DNA of 64,000 bases from Nitrosomonas sp. (GTDB taxonomy: Bacteria; Pseudomonadota; Gammaproteobacteria; Burkholderiales; Nitrosomonadaceae), in the NCBI GenBank assembly GCA_028577615.1, contig JAJSDU010000011.1:1-64000 (forward strand), given 5' to 3'. Every line of letters begins with the position of its first letter. The first letter of the stretch is position 1. Made by a program: the position numbers and the translations under genes. The notes below the pieces were generated by a model, which had not been told where the DNA came from, ran no database searches, and saw nothing but the letters and a program-made list of their open reading frames with translations. Positions 1 to 8,837 of the stretch are shown here, in pieces.

Positions 1-643
1 CCCGGCTGTTGCTGATGAACGCCGGACCGGAATCGTACACCCCTGGCGTGAACGGGATGGCCAGTGTTTTTCCGGTTGCGATCGTGTGGAAATGCAGATG
101 TGCGCCGGTTGTTTGCAGGCGCTTGTTGGGCAGCGTTTTGGTGCCCAGATTGGCGGGTTCCGCGTCAGGGTGCAACACGCGGGAATCAATACCCCATTCG
201 GCATAGTTTGTCAGGTTTCCGCGGAAGACCGAGAAAGCGATTGTTTTGCCGTCGAAAGAGACTGCCGGATCGAGCGCCGCGCAGGCGTTCTGGTTCGTTG
301 AGGTTGCCGAGCAGTTAAAGATGACCGTTTCAGCGCCGTCGGCATCGCGATAGACCAGATCGCATGGTGCGGAGAAGTTGGTCAGGAAATTCGTCACGTC
401 GGGCAGCACATCGTAAACATCCAGGCCGGTCATGGTGCGGGTGACAGTCTGTGTCTGTCCGTTGACGGTTACATCGCCTGTCAGCTGATACGTTGCGGTA
501 GTGCGCTCGCAGCGTGAATACACGATGGGATCCTGTGCATAGACAACTGATATTTCCGATATGCTAAGCAGTAGGAATAAACAGGCAAGTTTAGTGGTTG
601 ATAAAAAAATCGCTTTAAAATTAGTCAAGCAATGCTGATACAT
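1..643 (-). CDS. secreted protein, N-terminal part (possibly HzsA-related)
   Basis: Open frame running off the left edge; 214 codons are visible from an ATG preceded by GGAGA about 6 bases upstream. Residues 1-37 form a signal peptide with a hydrophobic core (LACLFLLLSISE) and a VYAQ/D cleavage site, so the protein is exported. The mature part has several Cys residues and a stretch around FDGKTIAFSVFRG that resembles a PD40/WD40-like beta-propeller blade (DGKxIAF). The N-terminal layout recalls the proteins annotated as HzsA-related (homologues of hydrazine synthase alpha) in some Proteobacteria, but this is from memory of the family and only the N-terminus is available. No heme motif (CxxCH) appears in the visible part. 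The function is unknown. Confidence 0.7.
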   Translation of the reverse strand, partial: MYQHCLTNFKAIFLSTTKLACLFLLLSISEISVVYAQDPIVYSRCERTTATYQLTGDVTVNGQTQTVTRTMTGLDVYDVLPDVTNFLTNFSAPCDLVYRDADGAETVIFNCSATSTNQNACAALDPAVSFDGKTIAFSVFRGNLTNYAEWGIDSRVLHPDAEPANLGTKTLPNKRLQTTGAHLHFHTIATGKTLAIPFTPGVYDSGPAFISNSR

Positions 644-1458
644 TAGTGTCTCCTCGCGCATGGTCCTGGACATTGATCAGCAAATTGCACCGAGGGATGG
701 ATTCGAAGAACACATTCTCAGCAAGCGAGGATAGATAAAGAGAGCGCTTCAGATACATGACCCATAAAAACCGGCCATTAAGCATTTTATTGACCCATCT
801 TAATAGTGAGTATCAAAACCATTTTTTCAAATGGTAAATAAAAATTCACTATCAAATAAAATGCTGGAAACGATGAATATTTGCGAGAAATGCGTTACTC
901 CTAAAGCAAAAATTCATCAATTCTAAATTGATACGAGTATCTGGCGGCCCCGCTATCTTTTCTAGACCGGAAGCTTTGCGTCTCCACCTCCCGATGGATT
1001 TGCCTTTTTCAAATGCCTGTTAAAAAATCAAACATGAAATTGTTTTGCGGCAATTATGAGTTAAGCTTTAGCATTTCAATTTCCGAATGAAGCAAACAAA
1101 AATACGCTTTTTCTGAAAAATGGTTAGTTCTGTTTCTTCAAATAATTTTTCCAGACATTTTTTTCTGATTAGTAAGCCCTGGTGTCGTGTGTCCTTTCAG
1201 GCATTGTTTCATAGCAACGCATGGAAACAGTGTGCTTGCTAGTACGTCTTGCTCACTTTTATGCCGTTTGGTGTGTTGCCATGCTGTTATCTGATTGTGA
1301 TATTCATTAACCAGCATGTATCGCATTCACAGGATTTTGGATTGTTTCAACTAGCCGTCGTTAACAATGAATATTCATGAGGGCAGTGTGATCAACAGTA
1401 TCAATTACGATTTATCTCTGCCGTAACAATACAAATAATTACTTTTAAATTTGATGAC
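644..1458. other. 815-base gap with no convincing gene
   Basis: The gap between the exported-protein gene and radC is AT-rich. It contains the nested palindrome at 781-865, listed separately. A 62-codon frame on the minus strand (1138-1326) lacks a ribosome binding site and any recognisable family, so it is not called. No tRNA-like cloverleaf or rho-independent terminator was seen. Confidence 0.6.
781..865. repeat. nested three-tier palindrome
   Basis: Three arm pairs are nested around one centre: AGCATTTTATT (781-791) with AATAAAATGCT (855-865), 11/11; ATAGTGA (803-809) with TCACTAT (846-852), 7/7; ACCATT (818-823) with AATGGT (830-835), 6/6. The unpaired spacers are short. As RNA or cruciform DNA it would form one long interrupted stem of about 85 bases. 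It has no poly-T tail, so it does not look like a simple terminator. It could be a miniature inverted-repeat element or a structured 5' region. Confidence 0.6.
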
Positions 1459-2133
1459 ATGGCAATCACAGATTGGCCCAGTGCTGAGCGGCCCAGGGAG
1501 AAATTACTGAAACTGGGCGCCGGAAATTTGACTGACACCGAATTATTGGCTATTTTTTTACGCACCGGTTTCGTTGGTACCAGTGCAGTAGATCTGGCGC
1601 GCAATTTGCTCCAGCACTATGGCAGCCTTACTTCCCTTTTTGCAGCTGATAAAACTGCGTTATGCAATTTTCCTGGTGTAGGTATTGCAAAATATGCACA
1701 ATTACAGGCTGTTCTTGAAATGTCCAAACGTGCTTTAGGAGAAAGGCTGGAATGTGGTGATAGCATGAACACGCCGCAATTAGTCCGTGATTTCTTGCGC
1801 CTGAATCTTGCCGGTAAACAACATGAAGTATTTCTCGGTATTTTCCTGGATGCAAAAAACCGCATGATCTCGGCGGATGAACTTTTTAATGGAACACTGA
1901 CACAAGCCAGCGTCTATCCACGGGAAATTGTCAAACGTGCGTTGCATCATAATGCTGCCGCAATTATTTTTGCACATAATCATCCTTCGGGTTCTGCAGA
2001 GCCAAGTAACGCGGACAAAGTCCTGACACAAACACTGAAACGCGCACTCGAATTAATTGAGGTAAAAGTGCTTGATCACTTTATCGTCGGCAAGAACGAA
2101 ATAATGTCCTTTGCGGAACAGAATCTAATTTGA
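1459..2133 (+). CDS. radC: RadC family JAB/MPN domain protein
   Basis: A 224-residue protein matching the usual RadC length. The N-terminal third is a helix-hairpin-helix-like segment containing a PREKLLKLGAGNLTDTELLA motif. The C-terminal half is the JAB1/MPN metalloprotease-like domain with the HxHPSG...D zinc signature (AHNHPSGSAEPSNAD). RadC proteins are common and their biochemical role is unresolved; a DNA-repair role was originally proposed and later doubted. The gene stands alone and converges on the kinase gene to its right, with only 64 bases between the stop codons. Confidence 0.93.
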   Translation: MAITDWPSAERPREKLLKLGAGNLTDTELLAIFLRTGFVGTSAVDLARNLLQHYGSLTSLFAADKTALCNFPGVGIAKYAQLQAVLEMSKRALGERLECGDSMNTPQLVRDFLRLNLAGKQHEVFLGIFLDAKNRMISADELFNGTLTQASVYPREIVKRALHHNAAAIIFAHNHPSGSAEPSNADKVLTQTLKRALELIEVKVLDHFIVGKNEIMSFAEQNLI

Positions 2134-2197
2134 ATTTAGTTGAGGATGTAATTATTCCTTTTGATGATCGACATGTTTGTGTCCATTTGCCCGTTTT

Positions 2198-3808
2198 CTA
2201 ATCTGACAGAGTAGAACTGATGCGCCTGATATCCGATGCCAGTTTCCTGGCATCGAATGATTGCTCGGTATCAATGGTAACGCAGCAAGGCAATTCAGCA
2301 TCCTGCAATGGCTTTAGTGTTTTCAGCTGCGTTTCAAGCACAGCAAGATCTGCGTCAGAAATATCATTTTTTCGTTCTTGAATGCGCTTGCGCAGCGTAC
2401 CGGCGCGCGCGGTAAATGCCAGAATAATGAAAGGAATTTGTTTCTTGTGTGCAAGATTCCTGAAGTCTTCGCGTTCTTCATGGAGGAGAAAGGCGGCATC
2501 AATAATGACCGGAAAACGGCCCTCCAGTACTTTCTCCGCAAGTGTTGTCAATGTTGCATAGGTTTTGATATTGGCAGCCAGGGAATAAATCTGCTGCACA
2601 TTTACAGGACTATGTACTTCGGCAGGCATGATTAGATTTTTATTTAACCCGCCGAGTAAGCCGAATATTCTTTTGCGCTCAATGTCAGAGCGTATGCGCA
2701 GAGCGCCAATCTGCTCCAGTAGCAATTGTGACAGCGTGCTTTTGCCTGAAGCTGACAGGCCATGTGTAATTATCAGTACGGGCATGGCTGGCCGGCAATA
2801 CGATTGAGCCAGTTTCAGATAGTTGTGAAACGCTTTTGCAGCTGTTTTTTGTTCAACTGCCGAAACATCAGGCTGTCCACTTCTGATGCCATCCACCATT
2901 GCACGAACCAATGCCCGGTAAACCAGATAAAACCGGAAAACGGGCATACCGCCATAATCGCCGGTATGTTCCAGATAAGCATTCAGGAATCGATAAGCCA
3001 GTTTCTGCTGCCCGCGGCTATCCAGATCCATAACTAGGAAGGCAACTTCGGATAAAATATCGATCCAGCGCAGATCGGGATCGAATTCCAGGCAATCGAA
3101 AGCAAGCGGACGTTCGTCGAGCCAGACAAGATTGCGTAAATGCATATCGCCGTGGCATTCGCGGATGAACCCGCCGCGTTTGCGTTCCTCGAATAATGGC
3201 ATCAGTGCATTAAACGCGGATTTGCACCAATTCGCCAGTCCGCTGATCAGTGGGCTGGCGTGCGCCGCTTCTGGCAGTCGCCGGATCCGATCAATAGTTT
3301 GCGCAACAGCGTGATAAACATGGTCAGGACTGCCGAAAGCTGTTTCATCCGGGGATGGTTCAACATTGCAATGAAAGCTGGCGGTCATCTGCGCATAGGC
3401 ATCAATATGATGGTTGTCCATTTTTCCTTCAGTCAACATATGATCGAGCTGAGCTTGTTGTGGAAATTGAATCATTTTAATAGCGTACTCGATAATTTTT
3501 CCGTTTCCCCTTAAAACCGGCTGTTCCGGCCTGCCTGCGATAGGAACTACTTCGATGTAGAGCGGCGCGGCCAGACGGCGATTGAGCCGCAACTCTTCAT
3601 CGCAAAAATACCGGCGCTTTTCTAGTGAGGAAAAATCAAGAAATCCCGGATTGCAGGCTTTTTTGATTTTATAGGCGTAATGACCGGTCAGGATAACCCA
3701 GGAAATATGCGTTTCGATGAGTTTGATCTTGTCTACAGGATGATCAAATACATTCGTGTGCATCAGTGACTGGATGAGAATGGCTTGTTGTCTGATGTCA
3801 ATTTCCAT
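2198..3808 (-). CDS. APH-like kinase fused to P-loop (AAA_33) kinase
   Basis: 536 residues. Residues 1 to about 330 resemble aminoglycoside phosphotransferase/protein-kinase-like enzymes, with the catalytic-loop motif HGDMHLRN at 219-226 and the metal-binding FDCLEFD at 237-243. Residues 345-536 are a zeta-toxin/gluconate-kinase-like P-loop domain with Walker A GLSASGKST at 350-358. This fusion is widespread and is normally annotated as a bifunctional aminoglycoside phosphotransferase/ATP-binding protein; its substrate is unknown and drug resistance should not be assumed. The ATG at 3808 is the first in frame. The gene is monocistronic and convergent with radC. Confidence 0.88.
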   Translation of the reverse strand: MEIDIRQQAILIQSLMHTNVFDHPVDKIKLIETHISWVILTGHYAYKIKKACNPGFLDFSSLEKRRYFCDEELRLNRRLAAPLYIEVVPIAGRPEQPVLRGNGKIIEYAIKMIQFPQQAQLDHMLTEGKMDNHHIDAYAQMTASFHCNVEPSPDETAFGSPDHVYHAVAQTIDRIRRLPEAAHASPLISGLANWCKSAFNALMPLFEERKRGGFIRECHGDMHLRNLVWLDERPLAFDCLEFDPDLRWIDILSEVAFLVMDLDSRGQQKLAYRFLNAYLEHTGDYGGMPVFRFYLVYRALVRAMVDGIRSGQPDVSAVEQKTAAKAFHNYLKLAQSYCRPAMPVLIITHGLSASGKSTLSQLLLEQIGALRIRSDIERKRIFGLLGGLNKNLIMPAEVHSPVNVQQIYSLAANIKTYATLTTLAEKVLEGRFPVIIDAAFLLHEEREDFRNLAHKKQIPFIILAFTARAGTLRKRIQERKNDISDADLAVLETQLKTLKPLQDAELPCCVTIDTEQSFDARKLASDIRRISSTLSD

Positions 3809-4005
3809 GAATTGAAAGCTGATTGAAGGATTTTAAGGATATGCAGTTGCCATGAGGAATAAACTTTACTGGTCGTTGTATATTTAAACAAGAGTAAGCG
3901 CGTGACAAATAGTACGGAATAGACAACAATCGGAGGGTCATGAAAATTATATTATGTCATTGATATGTATGTGTATCTGATGTAATTCTGCTGAGGCATG
4001 GTCTC

Positions 4006-4831
4006 GTGTTGATTACCACCATTGCCGCCGATTCTGGACTCGCACTGATTTTTGGCTTTATCGCCGAGCGGCTAAAGCGAATTGCATTACCTGAGACCGT
4101 AGTGCAAATGACGGTGGCGACACTGCTGGGTATGCCGCTGGCTTACGGATGGGGATGGATATCGGGGAGGGATTTGTTCTTGGGTTTTCGCTATCCTGCA
4201 CGAATACGGTGGCGGCATTGCTCCGCGCGCCTGGGTCGCGCGGATTTCTGGAAACGATGAACGGCTGCATTGCATTGGGCTGGCTCATTGTTGAAGATTT
4301 GGTTACGGTTTGATACTGGTGTTATTGCCTTCGCTGACGGGTTTGCTCGGTGGTTCTGAAAGCACCACAGATAGTCAGATGCCGTTGTGGCAAACCATTA
4401 CCTTGACATTACTGCAGGTGATGATTTTTATTGTCTTGAGGCTGGTAGTTGGACGTCGTGTGTTGCCGTGGTTGTTATGGCAGGTTGCCCAGACAAGGTC
4501 GCGTGAGCTGTTCACGCTTGCGGTTGTCTCGTTTGCCATTTGTATCGTTTCTGGCCGCCGTCAGTGGGGATGCAGCGGAACTGGTTGTATTGATCCAGGT
4601 GCATATCGCCGATGCCGCAATGTTCGTTGTTACCGTATCTGATCCACTCAATGTGTATCAGATGGTCAACACAGCGCAAACATTGAATCCGGATATTGGA
4701 ATCGTTATACGCTCCAGTAATGGAGATGAAACCGCGCTGTTAAAAAAGGACGATCTGGAATCGTGTTTTACAGCACGGAAGAGCTCGCCAGAAACATGAT
4801 GCAACAAGTGCTGGAGCATTTTGATCGGTAA
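4006..4831 (+). pseudogene. YbaL/KefB-type cation:proton antiporter remnant
   Basis: Pieces of one protein lie in order but in different frames. The N-terminal transporter piece (LITTIAADSGLALIFGFIAE) starts at 4006 and AVATLLGM-like membrane segments follow. A GWLIVEDLV motif is readable around 4280 in a shifted frame, then LILVLLPSLTGLLGG from 4310. The C-terminal RCK-like part (DPLNVYQMVNTAQTLNPDI) lies at 4640-4720, and the tail EELARNMMQQVLEH ends at the stop at 4829-4831. The intact family is about 550 residues and only about 275 codons remain, so there are several frameshifts plus a large internal deletion in the transporter core. It cannot make a functional antiporter. Confidence 0.85.
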
Positions 4832-4948
4832 ATCTTCAGGCATAATTTTCCTTTTGACATATATTCGTCGACCCGCCTTCTAAATTGATAGTTCAAGTAA
4901 ATGGTGGTGATAAGCCGGGGTGTGCTTTCCACAGCCGTTCATGTATGC

Positions 4949-5872
4949 CTAAATATCGGATTCATTCCAGGTAAGGTCTTTGCGAAATGCGGCAGTCAGG
5001 TATTTAATAATGGCACGCACTTTAATCGGAATATGAGGGGCTTGCGGATAGACTGCGCAGACATCGTCTGCAGTTGGCCGTTCATCTGGCAATACATTAA
5101 TAAGCTGACCATCTGCTAAAGCCTGCGCAGCGACAAATGCCGGAAGTATAGCGATGCCAAGTCCCGCAATAGCCGCGTCTCGAATAGATTCCACATTATT
5201 GGCGACTATCCGTCCGCGCACAATGACTGATCGCAGCGATCCGCCGGATTTCTCCGGTTCGAATTGCCATATTTCATTTGTAGTCGCGTTAGCATAACCG
5301 ATACATGCGTGGTTAGTCAGATCGCCTATTGAATCAGGCAATCCATTGCTTTGCGCATATATGGGGCTACAGCAAACTACACGCCTGCTTTTTGCAAGCT
5401 TGTGCGCAATGAGTGATGAATCACGTAATTGCCCGATGCGAAATCCCAGATCATAACCCTCTCTCGATAAATCTGTGATCTGATCATTAAGCTCTAATGC
5501 AAGCGATAGTTTTGGGTGATTACTTGTGAATGCAAACAGTACTGGTCCAAGATATTTTGTACCCAATGTCACTGGGGCGGCGATACGTAATAATCCACAT
5601 AATTTACCTTCCTGCTCGATCAGTTCTTCTGAAACCTGATCCAGCTGAAGAATGATAGCGTGAGTACGCCGGTAGAATGTAGTTCCTTTATCAGTCGCGA
5701 TTACGCCGCGTGTAGAGCGATGCAGCAATTTAACGCCCAGCAGGGCTTCCAGGTCACTGATACGCTTACTGATAACTGATTTTGATAAACACATGCGCTG
5801 CGCGGCGGCGCTGATACTGCCAGTCTCTACAGCGTACAAAAAAGCAAGAATATCGTTAATTCGATGTTGCAT
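4949..5872 (-). CDS. LysR family transcriptional regulator
   Basis: 307 residues, the standard LysR length. The N-terminal winged helix-turn-helix covers about 1-60 (DILAFLYAVETGSISAAAQR, then SKSVISKRISDLEALLG), and the C-terminal two-lobed effector-binding domain covers about 90-295. It is transcribed divergently from ycaC across a 212-base intergenic region. That is the usual arrangement for a LysR protein controlling its neighbour, so it probably regulates ycaC and the amidohydrolase gene (inference). The effector is unknown. Confidence 0.93.
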   Translation of the reverse strand: MQHRINDILAFLYAVETGSISAAAQRMCLSKSVISKRISDLEALLGVKLLHRSTRGVIATDKGTTFYRRTHAIILQLDQVSEELIEQEGKLCGLLRIAAPVTLGTKYLGPVLFAFTSNHPKLSLALELNDQITDLSREGYDLGFRIGQLRDSSLIAHKLAKSRRVVCCSPIYAQSNGLPDSIGDLTNHACIGYANATTNEIWQFEPEKSGGSLRSVIVRGRIVANNVESIRDAAIAGLGIAILPAFVAAQALADGQLINVLPDERPTADDVCAVYPQAPHIPIKVRAIIKYLTAAFRKDLTWNESDI

Positions 5873-6084
5873 TGTTCTTTATTCCAGAACACGGGTTTCT
5901 AAAAAAAATGAATTCCCAGCTTATATAACTCAGTGTAGTCTTAATGCAATGTATCACAGAGTATACTTGCGTTTCTGATTGGCAGTGATAAGTAGTTCAA
6001 TTTCATCAAGCTGTTATTAATCTGATTGAAAAAACCGCAGCAGAATTCTTAATCAATAGGTATAAATAATCAAGGAGTGTAGAA

Positions 6085-6711
6085 ATGGATAAAAATTTCA
6101 AATACAACCGTCTATCTAAAGATGATGCAGTATGTTTATTGGTCGATCACCAATCAGGATTGATTTCACTGGTACAGGATTTTTCGCCAGGAGAGTTCAA
6201 AAATAATGTGCTGGCGCTGGCTGACATCGCCAGGTTTTTTAACCTTCCGACAATTCTCACGACCAGTTTTGAAGATGGGCCGAATGGCCCAATTGTACCC
6301 GAGTTGAAGGAAGCATTTCCAAATGCTCCGTATATTCCACGGCCCGGTCAAATTAACGCATGGGATAACGCTGATTTTGTCAAAGCCATCGAAGACACTG
6401 GACGCAAGCAGCTGATTATTGCCGGTGTCGTTACTGATGTGTGTGTAGCATTTCCCGCATTATCGGCCATTGAGGCGGGTTATGAAGTATACGTGGTTAC
6501 CGATGCCTCGGGAACCTTCAACGAAGTGACACGACATGCATCCTGGGCCCGGATGTCGGCTGCCGGCGTACAGTTGATGAACTGGTTCAGTGTGGCCTGC
6601 GAATTGCACAGAGACTGGCGCAATGATGTTGAAGGACTAGGGGCGCTTTTGTCGAATCATATTCCAAATTACCGTAACCTGATTACCAGCTATCTTGCTC
6701 AAAACAAGTGA
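6085..6711 (+). CDS. ycaC: YcaC family isochorismatase-like hydrolase
   Basis: 208 residues, the same length as E. coli YcaC and strongly matching my memory of it along the whole chain (FKNNVLALADIARFFNLPTI, CELHRDWRNDVEGLG). It is a cysteine hydrolase of the isochorismatase fold with Asp21 in VDHQ and nucleophile Cys120 in GVVTDVCVAF. Arg86 sits in the PRPG motif about where other family members carry the catalytic Lys. YcaC substrates are not established. The start has a good ribosome binding site (AAGGAG). The amidohydrolase gene follows 39 bases downstream on the same strand. Confidence 0.93.
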   Translation: MDKNFKYNRLSKDDAVCLLVDHQSGLISLVQDFSPGEFKNNVLALADIARFFNLPTILTTSFEDGPNGPIVPELKEAFPNAPYIPRPGQINAWDNADFVKAIEDTGRKQLIIAGVVTDVCVAFPALSAIEAGYEVYVVTDASGTFNEVTRHASWARMSAAGVQLMNWFSVACELHRDWRNDVEGLGALLSNHIPNYRNLITSYLAQNK

Positions 6712-6750
6712 TGGAAATGCTGATGATTGCTTAGCTGATGGAGAGAGGCA

Positions 6751-8769
6751 GTGGCGAATAAGGAAACCGTTGATACGGTACGCAGAAAATTAATTCAGGC
6801 GGTAACGCTGGCCGGTTCGGGAGTCGCCTTAAATCAAGTTTTACCATTATCAGAAAGCATAGCCATGACTCAGGATATTGCATCCAGCCTGATCCTGAAA
6901 AATGGCAGGATTACAACGCTGGATGACAAACGCAGGGAAGTGTCGGCAATTGCGTTAGCCGCGGGACGTGTGCTGGCGACCGGGAGTGATAGCGCTATCA
7001 TGAAACTCGCCGGCAATGATACGCAGGTCATAGATCTTGGCAAACGGCGGGTTATTCCGGGGTTGAATGACTCGCATATGCACCTGATCCGTGGCGGCCT
7101 GTATTACAACATGGAATTAAGATGGGAAGGTGTCCCTTCGGTTGCAATAGCGTTAGAAATGCTGAAGAAACAGGCCGAACGCACACCCGCGCCGCAATGG
7201 GTACGCGTGGTCGGTGGCTGGAGTGAGTTTCAGTTTAAAGAACGCCGTATGCCGACACTGGCTGAGATTAACAGAGCCGCTCCCGACACGCCCGTATTTA
7301 TTCTGCACCTTTATGGTCGCGCCTTGTTGAATCGGGCCGCTGTCAAAGTGCTTGGCATTGATAAAAACACGCCGAACCCACCTGGCGGACTCATCGAAAA
7401 AGACCAGCAGGGTAATCCAACGGGCTTGCTGGTAGCAAAACCATCAGCACTGATTTTGTATTCAACCTTAGCCAGGGGACCGACCTTGCCTGAAGAATAT
7501 CAATATAACTCATCGCGTCATTTTATGCGCGAAATGAATCGACTGGGAATTACTTCAGTGATCGATGCCGGTGGTGGCGGGCAGAACTATCCCGACGATT
7601 ACAAAATTATCCGGAAACTGCATGACAATGGCGATATGACGATTCGTGTTGCTTACAATTTGTTTGCGCAGAAAGCAGGTGGAGAACTGGCGGATTACAA
7701 GCGTTGGACAACTATGATAAGACCAGGCCAGGGCGATGCAATGCTACGAATGAATGGCGCCGGAGAGAACCTGACTTGGTCAGCGGCCGATTTTGAGAAT
7801 TTTCTCGAACCGTATCCTGCGCCAGGTTCAATTATGGAGAAAGAACTTGAGGATATTGTTCGTCATCTTGTAGAAAACCGCTGGCCGTTCCGTATCCATG
7901 CAACCTATGATGAAACGATTGACCGTTTTCTGAACGTTTTTGAACGTGTTAATCGTGATATGCCGTTTAATGGCTTACGTTTTATTATTGATCATGCGGA
8001 AACTGTCACTGAAAAAAATATCGAACGTATCAGGACATTGGGCGGAGGAATTGCGGTACAGCACCGTATGGCATTTCAGGGGGAGTATTTTGTCGACCGG
8101 TATGGCATTGACGCCGCCAGACAGACGCCGCCTCTTCGAAAAATGCTCGATATGAGCGTGCCTGTTGGCGGTGGCACCGATGCCACTCGCGTAGCCAGCT
8201 ACAATCCCTGGGTATCGTTGTACTGGATGATTACAGGAAAAACACTTGGCGGACTCGGGTTATATGACGAAGCCAATCGTCTGGATCGTGAAACCGCCTT
8301 GTATCTGTGGACTAAAGGATCCAGCTGGTTCTCCGGTGAGGATCACGCCAAAGGTGCGCTACAGGTCGGTGAATACGCCGATCTTGCCGTGTTGTCAGCC
8401 GATTTTATGGCGATACCTGAAGACGATATTAAAAACCTGTACGCTGTCATGACCGTGATGGGAGGCAACATTGTACATGCGATGGATGATTTCTCCCGTT
8501 TTAATCCGCCGCTTCCGCCTGTCATGCCGGATTGGTCGCCGGTCAATGAATTTGGCGGTTATTATGGATTGCAACAAGCAGGCAGCCATGCCAAAGGTGC
8601 GGCGGCGGGTGCTGTTCACAGAAAAGCCGTCTCCAATGATTGCTGTGCCAGCGCGTGCAGTATTCACGGCCATCATCACGCAATCGCGTGGAACAACCCC
8701 ATTCCCATAGATGATAAATCGAGAAATGCATTCTGGGGAGCAATCGGTTGCTCCTGCTTTGCTGTTTAG
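6751..8769 (+). CDS. Tat-exported YtcJ-like amidohydrolase
   Basis: 672 residues from a GTG start preceded by GGAGAGAGG. The N-terminus has a twin-arginine-like signal (VRRKLIQAVTLAGSGVALN, Arg11-Arg12), suggesting folded export to the periplasm. The rest is an amidohydrolase_3 metal-dependent hydrolase with the HxH ligands His109 and His111 (NDSHMHL), FIIDHAE near 412 and GGGTDATR near 475. A roughly 75-residue tail after the barrel is rich in Cys and His (NDCCASACSIHGHHH and a terminal IGCSCFAV), which is unusual for the family. It is probably co-transcribed with ycaC, and the MFS gene follows 68 bases downstream. The substrate is unknown. Confidence 0.88.
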   Translation: MANKETVDTVRRKLIQAVTLAGSGVALNQVLPLSESIAMTQDIASSLILKNGRITTLDDKRREVSAIALAAGRVLATGSDSAIMKLAGNDTQVIDLGKRRVIPGLNDSHMHLIRGGLYYNMELRWEGVPSVAIALEMLKKQAERTPAPQWVRVVGGWSEFQFKERRMPTLAEINRAAPDTPVFILHLYGRALLNRAAVKVLGIDKNTPNPPGGLIEKDQQGNPTGLLVAKPSALILYSTLARGPTLPEEYQYNSSRHFMREMNRLGITSVIDAGGGGQNYPDDYKIIRKLHDNGDMTIRVAYNLFAQKAGGELADYKRWTTMIRPGQGDAMLRMNGAGENLTWSAADFENFLEPYPAPGSIMEKELEDIVRHLVENRWPFRIHATYDETIDRFLNVFERVNRDMPFNGLRFIIDHAETVTEKNIERIRTLGGGIAVQHRMAFQGEYFVDRYGIDAARQTPPLRKMLDMSVPVGGGTDATRVASYNPWVSLYWMITGKTLGGLGLYDEANRLDRETALYLWTKGSSWFSGEDHAKGALQVGEYADLAVLSADFMAIPEDDIKNLYAVMTVMGGNIVHAMDDFSRFNPPLPPVMPDWSPVNEFGGYYGLQQAGSHAKGAAAGAVHRKAVSNDCCASACSIHGHHHAIAWNNPIPIDDKSRNAFWGAIGCSCFAV

Positions 8770-8837
8770 TGGCGACCTTTATAGGTCAGAAGCTTTGTCT
8801 TATGTTGTTTGTCAGATGATCATGCATTTGGTGCAAG

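Noticed and set aside
1138..1326. 62-codon minus-strand frame in the left gap
   Set aside because: No ribosome binding site, no recognisable family, no signal or membrane segment; AT-rich chance frame is more likely.
2198..3808. Aminoglycoside resistance function for the APH-like kinase
   Set aside because: The APH-like domain fused to a P-loop kinase is a widespread housekeeping-like family; resistance is not supported.
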